Shown here: positions 49,570 to 58,472 of the stretch, in pieces
Layout: every line of letters starts with the position of its first letter
Numbering within the stretch: the first letter of the stretch is position 1
Source of the DNA: a virus
Virus record (IMG/VR): IMGVR_UViG_3300020437_000004
Location: 60,854-124,853 of that record
Length of the DNA: 64,000 bases
Reading direction: 5' to 3' (one strand)
The notes under the pieces: generated by a model
Seen by the model: only the letters and a program-made list of their open reading frames with translations
What the model was told of the DNA's origin: nothing
The model's database searches: none
Translations under genes and position numbers: made by a program

Positions 49570-49991
49570 CCAGTGTTACGCCACTGCTTCTCTAATTTTT
49601 TACGGAAATCATCAACTCTACCAATGAGTCCCATGGATTCATTCACTGGTGCCTTGTAACCTTCTTCAGGACCTCCATATTCTCTCCGCAACCACATGCG
49701 ATACATTGCAATAGATTCATCACTCATAGGAGCAACACAGATTACATCAGGCTCTCTGATGAGATAGAAATCTTCTTCACTAAACATCATCCATTTGGTG
49801 AATCCAATAGCAAGACCTTGATTGCCCTTGTTATCATTCACTGGTGTGGGGTGTGGTTTAGCAGGATTAGATACAAAGATCAATGTATCTCCATGATCAT
49901 CCGTTGCGATCATAGGACCGAGCAACTCTTCCCCAGAGGTCAACTTAACGACTCCGTAGAATTCTTGATCGTGTTGGATGTAGTTAATCAT
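49566..49991 (-). CDS. Sm-like conserved protein, 141 aa
   Basis: YGVVKLTSGEELLGPMIA, then short strands and a FTKWMMFSEEDFYLI helix/strand region ending in MSDESIAMYRMWL. The GExxxG-like first strand pair and C-terminal helix resemble the protein at 31393-31788. An LSm-type RNA-binding fold is inferred, not proven. Overlaps uvsW by 8 bp. Confidence 0.65.
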   Translation of the reverse strand: MINYIQHDQEFYGVVKLTSGEELLGPMIATDDHGDTLIFVSNPAKPHPTPVNDNKGNQGLAIGFTKWMMFSEEDFYLIREPDVICVAPMSDESIAMYRMWLRREYGGPEEGYKAPVNESMGLIGRVDDFRKKLEKQWRNTG

Positions 49992-51444
49992 TTTTGAATC
50001 TTACTTTGGTAACTTCATAATCAAACTCCTCAGACTCGTATATCTTCATCCTTTCTATAAGATGTCTGAAAGTGTAGTTGTGATATGACCCCTTAGTGCA
50101 ATCGTCAGCAATGTCGTATAAGGTTGCTTGTGATTTGTTTTCTCCCTTCCTCAAAACCCTACCAATAGATTGGAGGTTTCGGACTCTAGACTTAGAAGGA
50201 CTGGCAAAAATCACGTTGTGCAAATTGCGAATATTGATACCAGTAGAGAAGGTGCCATAACTTGCTACAATTATAGCATCTTTTTCTAATTCGGTAATCC
50301 GTCTCGCTTCTTCACGCTCTTCTGTGTCAATACCGCCATGTATAAAGAATACACGACGTTTAGTATTGTAACTATTTATCAATTCGTAAAGAGGCTCACC
50401 ATGTTTCTCGACGTAATTAAAGAGGATTAAGGTGTTGCCAACCGTATCTAATGCTAGTTTACTGATAAATTTGTTACGTCTCTCATGCATACACAGGTAT
50501 TCTATCTCCTGTTGATAGTAATCAAACGGCACCCATCCATGTTTAAGTAATATTACATTTACTTTAAGTGGTGTTAGGTGACCTTTCTTCTGTAGATCCT
50601 TAGTCTTTGTGACTTGATTGACACTACCAAAGAGACCTTCTAATACTAGTTGGTGGGTTTGCAACCCATCAAGTGTCCCTGTTAGACCGACACGATACTT
50701 AGTATCAAGCATCTTGGTGAGGATACCCGACAATGATTTTGCTTTATACAGGTGTGCTTCGTCTCCAATGACGGCATCAAACCTTGCAAAAAATGACTTA
50801 GGCTCCTTGTATATACTCTGCCAAGTAGATATTACTACTGGGTTATCAACATATTTCTCTTTCCCTGCTCTAATCTTATGACAGTAGGCACTTGCCTTCC
50901 ATCCATAAGTCTCAAAATCTTTATACATCTGCTCTACCAATGATGTGGTAGGCACGATAATCAATACCTCTAGTCCTTTCTGCAGATACCAACGGACAAG
51001 AGCATAGATGATCAGGGATTTTCCTGATCCTGTGGGGGATAATAGAAGCTTCCTACGCGACTTAAGTGCTTGATATATGCCTCGTAGTTGGTAGTCCCTT
51101 GCTGCGAAAGGGAGACCCAGAGACCTAACAAAAGACGCTGTGCTTTCAGGTGTGACATAATCTTCTTCCTCCTCGGGGATACCGTAATTGTCATCTAGTT
51201 TGACAGTATACTTATATCCCTTGTTAATAAAAAATTGTTGTAAGTAATCGTATAGTCCAACGTATATTTCACCTGTGCCTGGCGAGTATAGACGGATCTT
51301 GCCATCCCATACACGCTTCTTATAGTGTGGCATAAACTTTGCGTTGGGCACATCAAAACAGAAATACTCTGATAACTCTTTATGGATATGCTGCTCAGTC
51401 TCTACCTTTAAATATACCTCATTCTTCTTGCTAACGTATGTCAT
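49984..51444 (-). CDS. uvsW: DNA/RNA helicase UvsW
   Basis: I start at MTYVSKKNEVYLKV (51444). The 486-residue SF2 helicase has an N-terminal DNA-binding domain, Walker A SPTGSGKS (near 135), DEAH box GDEAHLY (near 226), GLTGTLDG and motif VI QSIGRVLRKG. T4 UvsW remodels recombination intermediates, unwinds R-loops and shifts replication from origin- to recombination-dependent mode. Confidence 0.94.
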   Translation of the reverse strand: MTYVSKKNEVYLKVETEQHIHKELSEYFCFDVPNAKFMPHYKKRVWDGKIRLYSPGTGEIYVGLYDYLQQFFINKGYKYTVKLDDNYGIPEEEEDYVTPESTASFVRSLGLPFAARDYQLRGIYQALKSRRKLLLSPTGSGKSLIIYALVRWYLQKGLEVLIIVPTTSLVEQMYKDFETYGWKASAYCHKIRAGKEKYVDNPVVISTWQSIYKEPKSFFARFDAVIGDEAHLYKAKSLSGILTKMLDTKYRVGLTGTLDGLQTHQLVLEGLFGSVNQVTKTKDLQKKGHLTPLKVNVILLKHGWVPFDYYQQEIEYLCMHERRNKFISKLALDTVGNTLILFNYVEKHGEPLYELINSYNTKRRVFFIHGGIDTEEREEARRITELEKDAIIVASYGTFSTGINIRNLHNVIFASPSKSRVRNLQSIGRVLRKGENKSQATLYDIADDCTKGSYHNYTFRHLIERMKIYESEEFDYEVTKVRFKND

Positions 51445-51859
51445 AGTATTTGATGATGTCAAACGCATTCTTAATAGAGAAACCTCTAGAGTCAATCTGC
51501 TTAAGAATCCTTTCACAACAATTTATACACGTTTCTAAGTAGTGTATCTTTGCTGTTGCTCTACACAATTCATCATCACCGTCCATGTATACAGACAGAT
51601 CTCCTTTCATAACTTTGTAAGGAAATGCTCTGCCATCCTCGTCGGTTTTTTTACCAGAATAATATTGCCACTTCTCTAATCGCATTACTTTAATATCTCT
51701 TTCTGCCTCAGATAGCATGAGACGAAATTGATTCAACCACTTGAGATACTTGGAGTGTAACTTTGCAGTCTCTAATGAGTCATTTGCAAGCAACTCAGGC
51801 AACTCCCTATGGAGTTGTGAGTCCTTCTCCCACATCTCTTCAATTTTGTTAAGATTCAC
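51431..51859 (-). CDS. uvsY: Recombination mediator UvsY
   Basis: The 142-residue helical protein fits T4 UvsY: LHSKYLKWLNQFRLMLSEAERD, EKWQYYSGK and a C-terminal ILKQIDSRGFSIKNAFDI (T4: IKSRGFAIKHIQDM). UvsY loads UvsX onto gp32-coated single strands. It overlaps uvsW by 14 bp and shares one base with the next gene. Confidence 0.9.
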   Translation of the reverse strand: MNLNKIEEMWEKDSQLHRELPELLANDSLETAKLHSKYLKWLNQFRLMLSEAERDIKVMRLEKWQYYSGKKTDEDGRAFPYKVMKGDLSVYMDGDDELCRATAKIHYLETCINCCERILKQIDSRGFSIKNAFDIIKYYDIR

Positions 51860-52431
51860 TATTCGTAACTAGCAGAGCGTACGTTAGTTTCACCACTCTG
51901 AATCTCATACAAGATATATTTAAAGGTGGCGGTCGCTGTTGCGTACTGTGTGCCATCTATTGTAGCATTAAAATCAAGTCCTTGCAAGGCAACAGGGAAT
52001 AGACCCTTGAATACTACGTTGAAATTTGTATTAAAGTTTGAATTCAATACAGTAATAGATGCATCTGCTGAGAGTAGATCCCAATCCTTTGCATCATACT
52101 GAAATCTTGCCTTCATGAATTCAATAAACTCTGTCCTCTCTTTTGCCTTCTCGGGGACACCAAGTGCACGCAACCAGTTATGTAGGAGAAGATAATTCTC
52201 CATGTCCTCATCTACAATGAAAGACATTTCAAAGTCTTCATACTGGAAGGTGCCTTCTAAGGGCAACTGACGTCCATACCTTGTGGACTGCATTGGTTGT
52301 GTAAGACTGATAGCAGGAATAGCAGCAGACTGAGAAAAGTACACTACCTTAGGAAACTTCGGCATCACCATCTTAAATCCTAAGGGTGATAAGAAATTTC
52401 TATTCTCTATCTGTTTATTCCAAGTCGTCAT
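51859..52431 (-). CDS. Tail-tube-like structural protein, 190 aa
   Basis: IENRNFLSPLGFKMVMPKFPKV at the start, then FEMSFIVDEDMENYLLLHNWL, a KGLFPVALQGLDF segment and a closing beta strand (TATATFKYILYEI) match the order seen in gp19-type tube proteins (for example gp19 here: KFEGIWPSNISAIDLAW, YTVEFQVQYW). It could be a tube-initiator (gp48/gp54-like) or baseplate-hub tube component. Confidence 0.7.
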   Translation of the reverse strand: MTTWNKQIENRNFLSPLGFKMVMPKFPKVVYFSQSAAIPAISLTQPMQSTRYGRQLPLEGTFQYEDFEMSFIVDEDMENYLLLHNWLRALGVPEKAKERTEFIEFMKARFQYDAKDWDLLSADASITVLNSNFNTNFNVVFKGLFPVALQGLDFNATIDGTQYATATATFKYILYEIQSGETNVRSASYE

Positions 52432-52601
52432 TACATCGGTGCATATGCAGGGATCATGATACCGCCTTCGGGATCATCATCGTCGTCATCATTATTTATA
52501 TCTGTAAGGTCAAAGACTACCTTTAACACAAAGTGTGCAAATAATCCTATTGTTAGACCTCGAATTAAATTAATCAGCGTAATGCTGCTATCGTAATCCA
52601 T
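52431..52601 (-). CDS. Small membrane protein with acidic tail, 56 aa
   Basis: The ATG at 52601 opens a 56-codon frame: one membrane helix (LIRGLTIGLFAHFVLKVVF), an Asp run (NNDDDDDDP) and a short tail. Its stop overlaps the next start (TAATG). A late-promoter-like ATAAATA lies within it. Confidence 0.6.
   Translation of the reverse strand: MDYDSSITLINLIRGLTIGLFAHFVLKVVFDLTDINNDDDDDDPEGGIMIPAYAPM
52493..52499 (-). promoter_or_regulatory. Late-promoter-like motif ATAAATA
   Basis: The minus strand reads ATATAAATAATG about 62 bp before the tail-tube-like gene at 52431, inside the small membrane gene. Confidence 0.4.
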
Positions 52602-52941
52602 ATCTTTGTATTGGTGCTAAGTCGTGTTTGACTGCTTCCACAACTTTGTCCAAGATATCAATATCAATCCCCATGAATGGTGGAATGATACCAAGCAATC
52701 TTAGAGTGCCGTCTAGGAATAGTGCTAGGCATGTGAAACCTAGAATCATACTGATTACAGTAGCGTCACGATTATGCTTTTTCATTGACTCTTCGTCAAT
52801 TCTGCGTGCCTCTTCCACGGCAGCAGCAATCATGGCATCTACTTCACCTTTTGTGTAAGCATACTTACGGATTTTGTCTTCGGTCATAGTCCACTCAACA
52901 ATTTCAGTAGTAGGGAATGCTTCAATCAGTTTTTTGATCAT
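52588..52941 (-). CDS. Membrane protein, 117 aa
   Basis: I start at MIKKLIEAFPTTE (52941). An N-terminal charged helix (GEVDAMIAAAVEEARRIDEESMKK) precedes two hydrophobic segments (ATVISMILGFTCLALFLDG and LRLLGIIPPFMGI). Function unknown; a holin-like or packaging-membrane role cannot be excluded. Confidence 0.6.
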   Translation of the reverse strand: MIKKLIEAFPTTEIVEWTMTEDKIRKYAYTKGEVDAMIAAAVEEARRIDEESMKKHNRDATVISMILGFTCLALFLDGTLRLLGIIPPFMGIDIDILDKVVEAVKHDLAPIQRYGLR

Positions 52942-53077
52942 GAATGTCCTCTGGATGATTCCAAAAATCTTTCCAGTCTTTCGGAGAGTCAGTGACGTCC
53001 TCAATTCTGGTGATTTTGTTTTTCATGGTTTCGATGTCATCAAGAAGATCATCGATGTTGTCTAAATCTTTTCGCAT
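52922..53077 (-). CDS. Small acidic protein, 51 aa
   Basis: The ATG at 53077 opens a 51-codon frame with a coiled helix (MRKDLDNIDDLLDDIETMKNK) and an acidic/aromatic tail. It overlaps the next gene by 20 bp. Not recognised. Confidence 0.6.
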   Translation of the reverse strand: MRKDLDNIDDLLDDIETMKNKITRIEDVTDSPKDWKDFWNHPEDIHDQKTD

Positions 53078-53078
53078 G

Positions 53079-53246
53079 TTATGCAATGTATTCTTGGAGC
53101 ATGTCTAGGACATCATTGAATGCCTTATGTGCTGCATCCTTCTGCTCTTCAGTATACTCCCCATGATACGATCCGTCAAATAAGCCTTTCTTATACTTGT
53201 AGACACGAGATAGCATGTCTACTTTCGTGATAACTCCTCTGCTCAT
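53079..53246 (-). CDS. Small hypothetical protein, 55 aa
   Basis: The ATG at 53246 opens a 55-codon frame. KKGLFDGSYHGEYTEEQKDAA and a C-terminal helix suggest a small soluble protein. One base separates its stop from the following gene. Function unknown. Confidence 0.6.
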   Translation of the reverse strand: MSRGVITKVDMLSRVYKYKKGLFDGSYHGEYTEEQKDAAHKAFNDVLDMLQEYIA

Positions 53247-53247
53247 G

Positions 53248-53334
53248 TTACGATCCCAACCTCAATAGATAAATGAAAAATAATCCAATGATCAATGTTA
53301 GCATAATTCCGTAAACAAAATCGTATACGACCAT
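53248..53334 (-). CDS. Very small membrane peptide, 28 aa
   Basis: The ATG at 53334 opens a 28-codon frame that is one hydrophobic helix (FVYGIMLTLIIGLFFIYLL). A late-promoter motif lies 20 bp upstream and the next gene starts 2 bp after its stop, which supports translation. Confidence 0.5.
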   Translation of the reverse strand: MVVYDFVYGIMLTLIIGLFFIYLLRLGS

Positions 53335-53353
53335 GGTGCTAATGCGTTTCGAG

Positions 53354-53360
53354 TATTTAG
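53354..53360 (-). promoter_or_regulatory. Late-promoter-like motif CTAAATA
   Basis: The minus strand reads TCCTAAATACTC directly after the gp23 terminator and 20 bp before the ATG at 53334. Confidence 0.5.
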
Positions 53361-53371
53361 GACCATCCTAA

Positions 53372-53396
53372 TAAAAAAGGGTGGCATTCGCCACCC
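53372..53396 (-). terminator. Rho-independent terminator after gp23
   Basis: On the minus strand GGGTGGC-4-GCCACCC (7-bp stem) is followed by six U. It ends the capsid-gene transcript. Confidence 0.92.
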
Positions 53397-53423
53397 CCTG
53401 TCTTTGTATCGTGACAATACGAT

Positions 53424-54770
53424 TTACATGAGATTGTCAACAAGCACACGTCTGTAGTAACGGTTCTTGTTAGGATCAAGATCGCCATTACCTTGAGTGG
53501 TGCCTTCAGCGAATGGGTTAGCAACCATGCCGTAACGAGTCTTAAACCCGATTTTTGGCTGGAAGGTGTCCTGACCCACAGCTCTGACCATTTGTAGAGG
53601 CACATATGGACAGTAGAAGAGTCCTGCATCGTATGCAGAGGATCCTTTGTAACCTGCAACATAGAAGTGTCTGTCACTTACGTTTGCAGAGTAAGGATCA
53701 ACATAGACCTTGATTCTACCATTCAAAGTACCAGCAAGAGTGCTGCTGTTATCGTCTGGAAGAAGGTTGCTGTTGCCAGAAAGAGCAGGAGTGTAATCAA
53801 GCACACCAGCCATTGAGAGAGCACTAGCCACGTCTGCAGAGCAGATGAGGATGTTACCCTTTCCACGACGAGTTTCATGCCCGATAGCATTCATATCTCT
53901 TTCGATCTGGAAAAGAAGACCTTTGAATTTCTCAACAGACCAACGACCATTAGAGTCAACGTCTAGGTCGAAGATACCTGCAGTTGCAGTGTTGTTTTGT
54001 GCACCAGGTCTTGCGACTCTGTATACAGATCTAACAACTTCACGGTTGATTTCAGCCAAAACTTCAGTTGACAGAATGTTTGCCAACTCAGACTCAGCAT
54101 CAAGTCCGTGGACTGCCTTAAGGTCTTGAGCCAATTCAAGAGAATACTCTGCTTTGAGTGCTCTGGACTTCGCAGTCACAGTAACTTTCTCAATGCTGAA
54201 GTTCATCTCAGCGAATTGGTTGCCAGCTGCGTCACCAAGTGCTTCAGCCTCAGCAGTAGGCATACCATCAGAAACGGTATAAGTGCCACTGTCATTGAGA
54301 AGACCTGGGTTGCTTCCTGACTGAGCAGTTCTTCCAAGGTCAGACGCTGCGTTTTCTGCTGAAAACTCGGAGTCTGCTTCGTTGAAGAATGCTTCTGAAC
54401 CTGCGGTTCTGTTAGTGCCGTAGCGAGATCTCATCGCGAAGATAAGTCCAGTAGGACCAGTCATAGGTTGTACACCTGCGATGTCGTAAGCGATCAGCTT
54501 AGGCATGGATCTCCTGATTAGGGAGATGAGTACTGGGTCGAAACCTGCGACAGGACCTGTAGCTGTGCTGCTACCACTGAAACCTGCAGTACCTGCAGAC
54601 ATGGTAGGAGCGGCTTCAGTCAATACGCCAGCTTCTTCCTTGATAAATCTTTCTTGGTTCTCGAGAAGAACTGCGGTTACCGCTTTTCTATAGTTATCAC
54701 CGATCTCAGGGAGATCGCCGTGTGTAAGAATGGGTGACCACTTCTCCTGCAAGTGCTCAGAATTAAACAT
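53424..54770 (-). CDS. gp23: Major capsid protein, T4 gp23-like
   Basis: The 448-residue protein shows gp23 landmarks: LIRRSMPKLIAYDIAGVQPMTGPTGLIFAMRSRYG, the TKSR-like VTAKSRALKAEYSLELAQDLKAVHG, and FKTRYGMVANPFAEG near the end. The N-terminal propeptide probably ends at LTE (residue 52), where gp21 would cut; the motif after it (APTMSAG to DPVL, 53-81) is shared with the protein at 17983-18378. Forms the capsid hexamer lattice. Confidence 0.96.
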   Translation of the reverse strand: MFNSEHLQEKWSPILTHGDLPEIGDNYRKAVTAVLLENQERFIKEEAGVLTEAAPTMSAGTAGFSGSSTATGPVAGFDPVLISLIRRSMPKLIAYDIAGVQPMTGPTGLIFAMRSRYGTNRTAGSEAFFNEADSEFSAENAASDLGRTAQSGSNPGLLNDSGTYTVSDGMPTAEAEALGDAAGNQFAEMNFSIEKVTVTAKSRALKAEYSLELAQDLKAVHGLDAESELANILSTEVLAEINREVVRSVYRVARPGAQNNTATAGIFDLDVDSNGRWSVEKFKGLLFQIERDMNAIGHETRRGKGNILICSADVASALSMAGVLDYTPALSGNSNLLPDDNSSTLAGTLNGRIKVYVDPYSANVSDRHFYVAGYKGSSAYDAGLFYCPYVPLQMVRAVGQDTFQPKIGFKTRYGMVANPFAEGTTQGNGDLDPNKNRYYRRVLVDNLM

Positions 54771-54803
54771 TTTCTGTTTTACCTCTAGGAATTGTGGGGT
54801 TAA

Positions 54804-55853
54804 TTACTTTGACCAACGGGATAGAGCCTTAACATAGGCATCCATTCCTTCATTGATTGGCTCAGGATTCGCTACTTCGTTGTCCTCGGAAGGTGCAGAT
54901 GCAGCTTCAGCAGACTTAGTAGAGAAATAAGACTCTCTTAGGGTATGGATCTTTTCCTTGTATGACTCAACATCATCAAACTCAACAGCCTCTGCGAGAG
55001 CAGACAGTTTTTCGCGTTGCGAAAGGGTCAGACCCTCGGACGCTTCATTCACAATCCCATTCTTAATATAGCCGCCAATCTCTTTGGTCAGAGAAACATT
55101 CTCTTCGATTGACTGGTTGAGTTTATCTTCCATTTGATCGAGTTGTGAGGTCATCTCATCAACAAGATCAAGTTTTTCCTCGGGAATCTCAATGTGATTC
55201 TCGACGAAAACTTTTTTGATTCCGTCTAGGACGTTTTCTGCCATCTCATTCTTGATACCATGCTCAATAGCAAGGGAATTGGTATCCATCCAGTTTTTAA
55301 CTGAGTATGAGAGGTAGTCGTCAACCTTTTCTGCAAGGTCTTTTTTGACAGATTCAATTTCTTCTTCAAGGACTTTAGCGTATTCCTCGTGCATGCGATC
55401 CAACTCTTCGTTGAGTCTAGAAACAACCGCAGCTTCAAAGATAGTCTTTGCTTTCTCTTTGAATTCTTCACTTAGGTTTTCGCCTTCAGTCAAAGCTTGC
55501 ACGTCAGCACTGAGGTCAACCTCAATGACGTTTTGCTCTGCGTCCTCTTCAGCAATTACTTCGCCTTCAGGTTCATGTCCCGCCTTGACATCACCTTTAG
55601 TGCTAAACTCTGCCTTCTGTCCACTAGCATCAGATGGTTTAGTGCTAGGAGGAGTAGCAGTAGGTCCGCCACCAGTCTTGTACTTATTAGACTCGTCGTC
55701 AGGTTTTGAATTCTGAGGAGTAGGTCCACCAAGATCCTGATAACCAGGTTGACCAGGTGTGCCAGATTCAGCTTTCGGCATTGGATCCGCAGGTTTGGCG
55801 TTTTTAGTTACTGCGTTTTCATCCAGTGTTTTTTCTTCAATTTTAGACATCAT
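54804..55853 (-). CDS. gp22: Prohead core scaffold protein, T4 gp22-like
   Basis: An acidic, largely coiled-coil protein of 349 residues with a proline/glycine-rich N-terminus and helical middle (LNEELDRMHEEYAKVLEEEI). Position between gp21 and gp23 is that of T4 gp22. It forms the transient prohead core degraded by gp21. Start at 55853 or one codon later. Confidence 0.88.
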   Translation of the reverse strand: MMSKIEEKTLDENAVTKNAKPADPMPKAESGTPGQPGYQDLGGPTPQNSKPDDESNKYKTGGGPTATPPSTKPSDASGQKAEFSTKGDVKAGHEPEGEVIAEEDAEQNVIEVDLSADVQALTEGENLSEEFKEKAKTIFEAAVVSRLNEELDRMHEEYAKVLEEEIESVKKDLAEKVDDYLSYSVKNWMDTNSLAIEHGIKNEMAENVLDGIKKVFVENHIEIPEEKLDLVDEMTSQLDQMEDKLNQSIEENVSLTKEIGGYIKNGIVNEASEGLTLSQREKLSALAEAVEFDDVESYKEKIHTLRESYFSTKSAEAASAPSEDNEVANPEPINEGMDAYVKALSRWSK

Positions 55854-55891
55854 TGTCTCCTAAGTGTACAAAGGGCGGTAATTGCTATAGT

Positions 55892-55898
55892 TATTTAT
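55892..55898 (-). promoter_or_regulatory. Late-promoter-like motif ATAAATA before gp22
   Basis: The minus strand reads TATATAAATAACT 39 bp before the gp22 start, in line with the T4 late consensus TATAAATA. Confidence 0.6.
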
Positions 55899-55901
55899 AT
55901 A

Positions 55902-56549
55902 TTAGAAACTTTGAAGATACTCAGCAAACGCGGAAAGTTTCCTTTCTTCCATTTGTGAGCGTGCAGCGTTGTCGATTCTACGCTTAATTGTCTCGATGGT
56001 TTGCTCGTGAATTGCTCCACCTGCATAAACCCATTCCTTTCCTTCCATGATGCCATCTACAAAGGCATCGGGTGCGGAAGGATCGGCAACAATATCTGCT
56101 GCAGTTGCAAGCATAAAGTCATCCATGACGACTTTCATGCCATTTTCTTCCTTGATTGTCCCCAATCCTCTAGAGGAAACGCCAAGTTTTACACCTTCAT
56201 CAAGAAGATTCTTGGCAATGTTACCCATAGGAGTGTCGAGGATTCTCGCTTTTCCAATAAAGTTGTTTCCCTCATTAGTAAGGGATGTGATTAGATGTGA
56301 CACGCGGTCGAGATTAATCGTAGGACCATCAGGATGACCCAACTCTCCGAGTGCACGTCCTTTCTTAATGTATGATTCGTTATATTTATCAACCTCTCTT
56401 GCAAGAGTCTGCACAGGATACATCCTACCATTACGGTTTTTGATGGCACCTTGAAGGAACACGCCCTCAATGAAGTGACGTTTCTTTCCATCCTTGCCTT
56501 CGGTAATAGTTACCTTAGCGGATTCAATTTCCTCCCTGATCAGTTTCAT
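55902..56549 (-). CDS. gp21: Prohead core protease, T4 gp21-like
   Basis: HFIEGVFLQGAIKNRNGRMYP, GELGHPDG (catalytic His72) and GVSSRGLG (catalytic Ser125/126) are the prohead-protease (U9/herpesvirus-type) motifs. Length 215 matches T4 gp21 (212). It cleaves scaffold and head proteins after (I/L)xE sites. Its start overlaps the gp67-like gene by 26 bp. Confidence 0.93.
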   Translation of the reverse strand: MKLIREEIESAKVTITEGKDGKKRHFIEGVFLQGAIKNRNGRMYPVQTLAREVDKYNESYIKKGRALGELGHPDGPTINLDRVSHLITSLTNEGNNFIGKARILDTPMGNIAKNLLDEGVKLGVSSRGLGTIKEENGMKVVMDDFMLATAADIVADPSAPDAFVDGIMEGKEWVYAGGAIHEQTIETIKRRIDNAARSQMEERKLSAFAEYLQSF

Positions 56550-56775
56550 CGGGTGTCTCCTCTGGTTGTTCTTCTGTTTCAGTTGATGCTTCTGGTTGCT
56601 CTACCTCTTCCTCCTCGGGAGGCTCAGGTGCAAGAATGGTCTTGCCAACCTCTGCTTTTCTCGCATCGATTGCATCGACGGCAGCATCTTTCATTCCAGT
56701 AGCAACGTAATCACTTACGTCCTTCTTTCCTGCAAAAAGTGCATTAACGATATCTAAGGCTGCTTGAGTAGGCAT
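56524..56775 (-). CDS. gp67: Prohead core protein, gp67-like, 83 aa
   Basis: A helical N-terminus (ALDIVNALFAGKKDVSDYV, GMKDAAVDAIDARKAEVGK) is followed by a strongly acidic Glu/Pro-rich tail. Size, acidic tail and position between gp20 and gp21 match T4 gp67, a core component needed for head shape. Sequence identity is weak, so the symbol rests on layout. Confidence 0.78.
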   Translation of the reverse strand: MPTQAALDIVNALFAGKKDVSDYVATGMKDAAVDAIDARKAEVGKTILAPEPPEEEEVEQPEASTETEEQPEETPDETDQGGN

Positions 56776-56796
56776 AATTTAATAAATCAATAATAT

Positions 56797-56803
56797 TATT
56801 TAT
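56797..56803 (-). promoter_or_regulatory. Late-promoter-like motif ATAAATA
   Basis: The minus strand reads ATATAAATAATAT 22 bp before the gp67-like start, overlapping the gp20 end. Confidence 0.55.
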
Positions 56804-58428
56804 ATATTTCCCTGCTCATAGTCTGCGGGATCAATACCTTGCTCCGCAGGATCAGGCTCAGGAGGTTGTAAAGACATCTCCATTTGTGCCAATTCCAGTT
56901 GTTGCATCGCCATTGGGTCGATCAACTGTCCGCTATCGATTTCTTTCTTCATTTGCTTATCAATTTCGTTAAATTCTGCCTCAGTTTGACGTAGAATTTG
57001 ACGTCTTAGATACTCTAATGAGAAATATTTACCCGCATATGGATCCATTTGCTGCAGCAAAGCAAGTCTTTCGTTAAGAATTTCTTGTTGCTTAAGCTCA
57101 GAGAAGTAGTTATCTGCAACGTAATCGTATTGGATATGCTCCTTCATGTTATCCCAGTCTTCAAGTGTGATAACACCTTTGAGGACTAATTGGGTCTTCA
57201 GTAGATCATTAAAAAGATCACTGAAACGTTTGCGGAGTCTGACTATAAACTTTTGGAATTTAACTTCGTCTCTGGTGATCTCTGCAGACCTACCAATGTT
57301 GAAGCTGTTATCTGATTCCAGTCTGGACTCAGGGACGTTGAGTGCACGATATAATTTCTTTTGGAAATACTTGACATCCTCCAACTCACCTAGGTTTTGA
57401 CCACCTGGCAATGTAGAGATCTCTGTGCCTCTTCCTCCTTCACGTCTTGGTAGCCAGAAATCTTCTAGCATAGACATGAATTTCTTGTCGTCTCGAATCT
57501 CACCAGTATCCGCATTGTATACCAGTTTGTTTCTATATCGACTCATTACCTCGCGGAGGTATTGCTCTGCCTTTTGCTTAGGCAAGTTTCCTACATCGAT
57601 GTAGAAGATTCTTCTTTCGGGTGCTCTGGATAGACGATAGATAACCAGAGAATCCTCAATCATTCTTAGTTGATTGAGTGCTTTGATTGCCTTATGTAGG
57701 TGAGATAAGACAATATTTCTATTCATGTCCCTCTTACCAGAGTGGACATAACAGATAGCGTCGGGTGCAATCTTTACACCTTTATTCTCAAAACCACGGA
57801 GTCCTTTAGGAGCATAGATGTAATACTCTAAACTCTTTGGCACCAGTGATTCTGTAGTGGGATCGCCAGGTCCGTTTGCAAGACCAGATCCTCCTTTACC
57901 TCTGTCGTATTCGACAACCTTTTTGATTTTGCGGGGGTCGATATATCTTAATTCTGTGATTCCTTCCTGAGGTCTCTCAGGATTAATCATCTTATGGTAG
58001 AAAAGTCTACCATCGATATACCATCTGCGGAAAATATCGTACGCTCTTCTATCAAAATCCAACAAAGAAAGGACGTTTTCAAACTCCTCTCTGATTCTTT
58101 TCTTCATAGAATCGGAGACTTGGAGGTTAGAAAGCTCGATATCAATAGGATGATCGTCTAACTCACCTGCGATTGCCTCATTAACAACATCGTTGATAGC
58201 AGCATCCGCTTCTGGATGCAAACTCATCTCACGATATCTACCAATGAGATCCATCTCCGTGCCTTTGGATGACTCTTTGTCACCAAAGTCAACATACTGA
58301 CCGAAATAACCACCCGCTACAATAGGTTCGGCTGCGTCCTCACTATCTTTACGCACGAAAGAAGGACCCTTCGGTTGCGAGGAGCCCTTCTTCTTGCGAT
58401 CAAGAGAATAACCAAATAATTGAGCCAT
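56800..58428 (-). CDS. gp20: Portal vertex protein, T4 gp20-like
   Basis: At 542 residues it matches the T4 portal: GRYREMSLHPEADAAINDVVNEAI, HKAIKALNQLRMIEDSLVIYRL, ERRIFYIDVGNLPK, EISTLPGGQNLGELEDVKYFQ. It forms the dodecameric ring at the unique vertex, initiates head assembly and is the DNA conduit used by gp17. Confidence 0.96.
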   Translation of the reverse strand: MAQLFGYSLDRKKKGSSQPKGPSFVRKDSEDAAEPIVAGGYFGQYVDFGDKESSKGTEMDLIGRYREMSLHPEADAAINDVVNEAIAGELDDHPIDIELSNLQVSDSMKKRIREEFENVLSLLDFDRRAYDIFRRWYIDGRLFYHKMINPERPQEGITELRYIDPRKIKKVVEYDRGKGGSGLANGPGDPTTESLVPKSLEYYIYAPKGLRGFENKGVKIAPDAICYVHSGKRDMNRNIVLSHLHKAIKALNQLRMIEDSLVIYRLSRAPERRIFYIDVGNLPKQKAEQYLREVMSRYRNKLVYNADTGEIRDDKKFMSMLEDFWLPRREGGRGTEISTLPGGQNLGELEDVKYFQKKLYRALNVPESRLESDNSFNIGRSAEITRDEVKFQKFIVRLRKRFSDLFNDLLKTQLVLKGVITLEDWDNMKEHIQYDYVADNYFSELKQQEILNERLALLQQMDPYAGKYFSLEYLRRQILRQTEAEFNEIDKQMKKEIDSGQLIDPMAMQQLELAQMEMSLQPPEPDPAEQGIDPADYEQGNI

Positions 58429-58452
58429 TCAAATAAGTAACTAGGTTGTAGT

Positions 58453-58459
58453 TATTTAG
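58453..58459 (-). promoter_or_regulatory. Late-promoter-like motif CTAAATA before gp20
   Basis: The minus strand reads CGCTAAATAACT 25 bp before the gp20 ATG. Confidence 0.55.
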
Positions 58460-58472
58460 CGACTTCCAAAAA

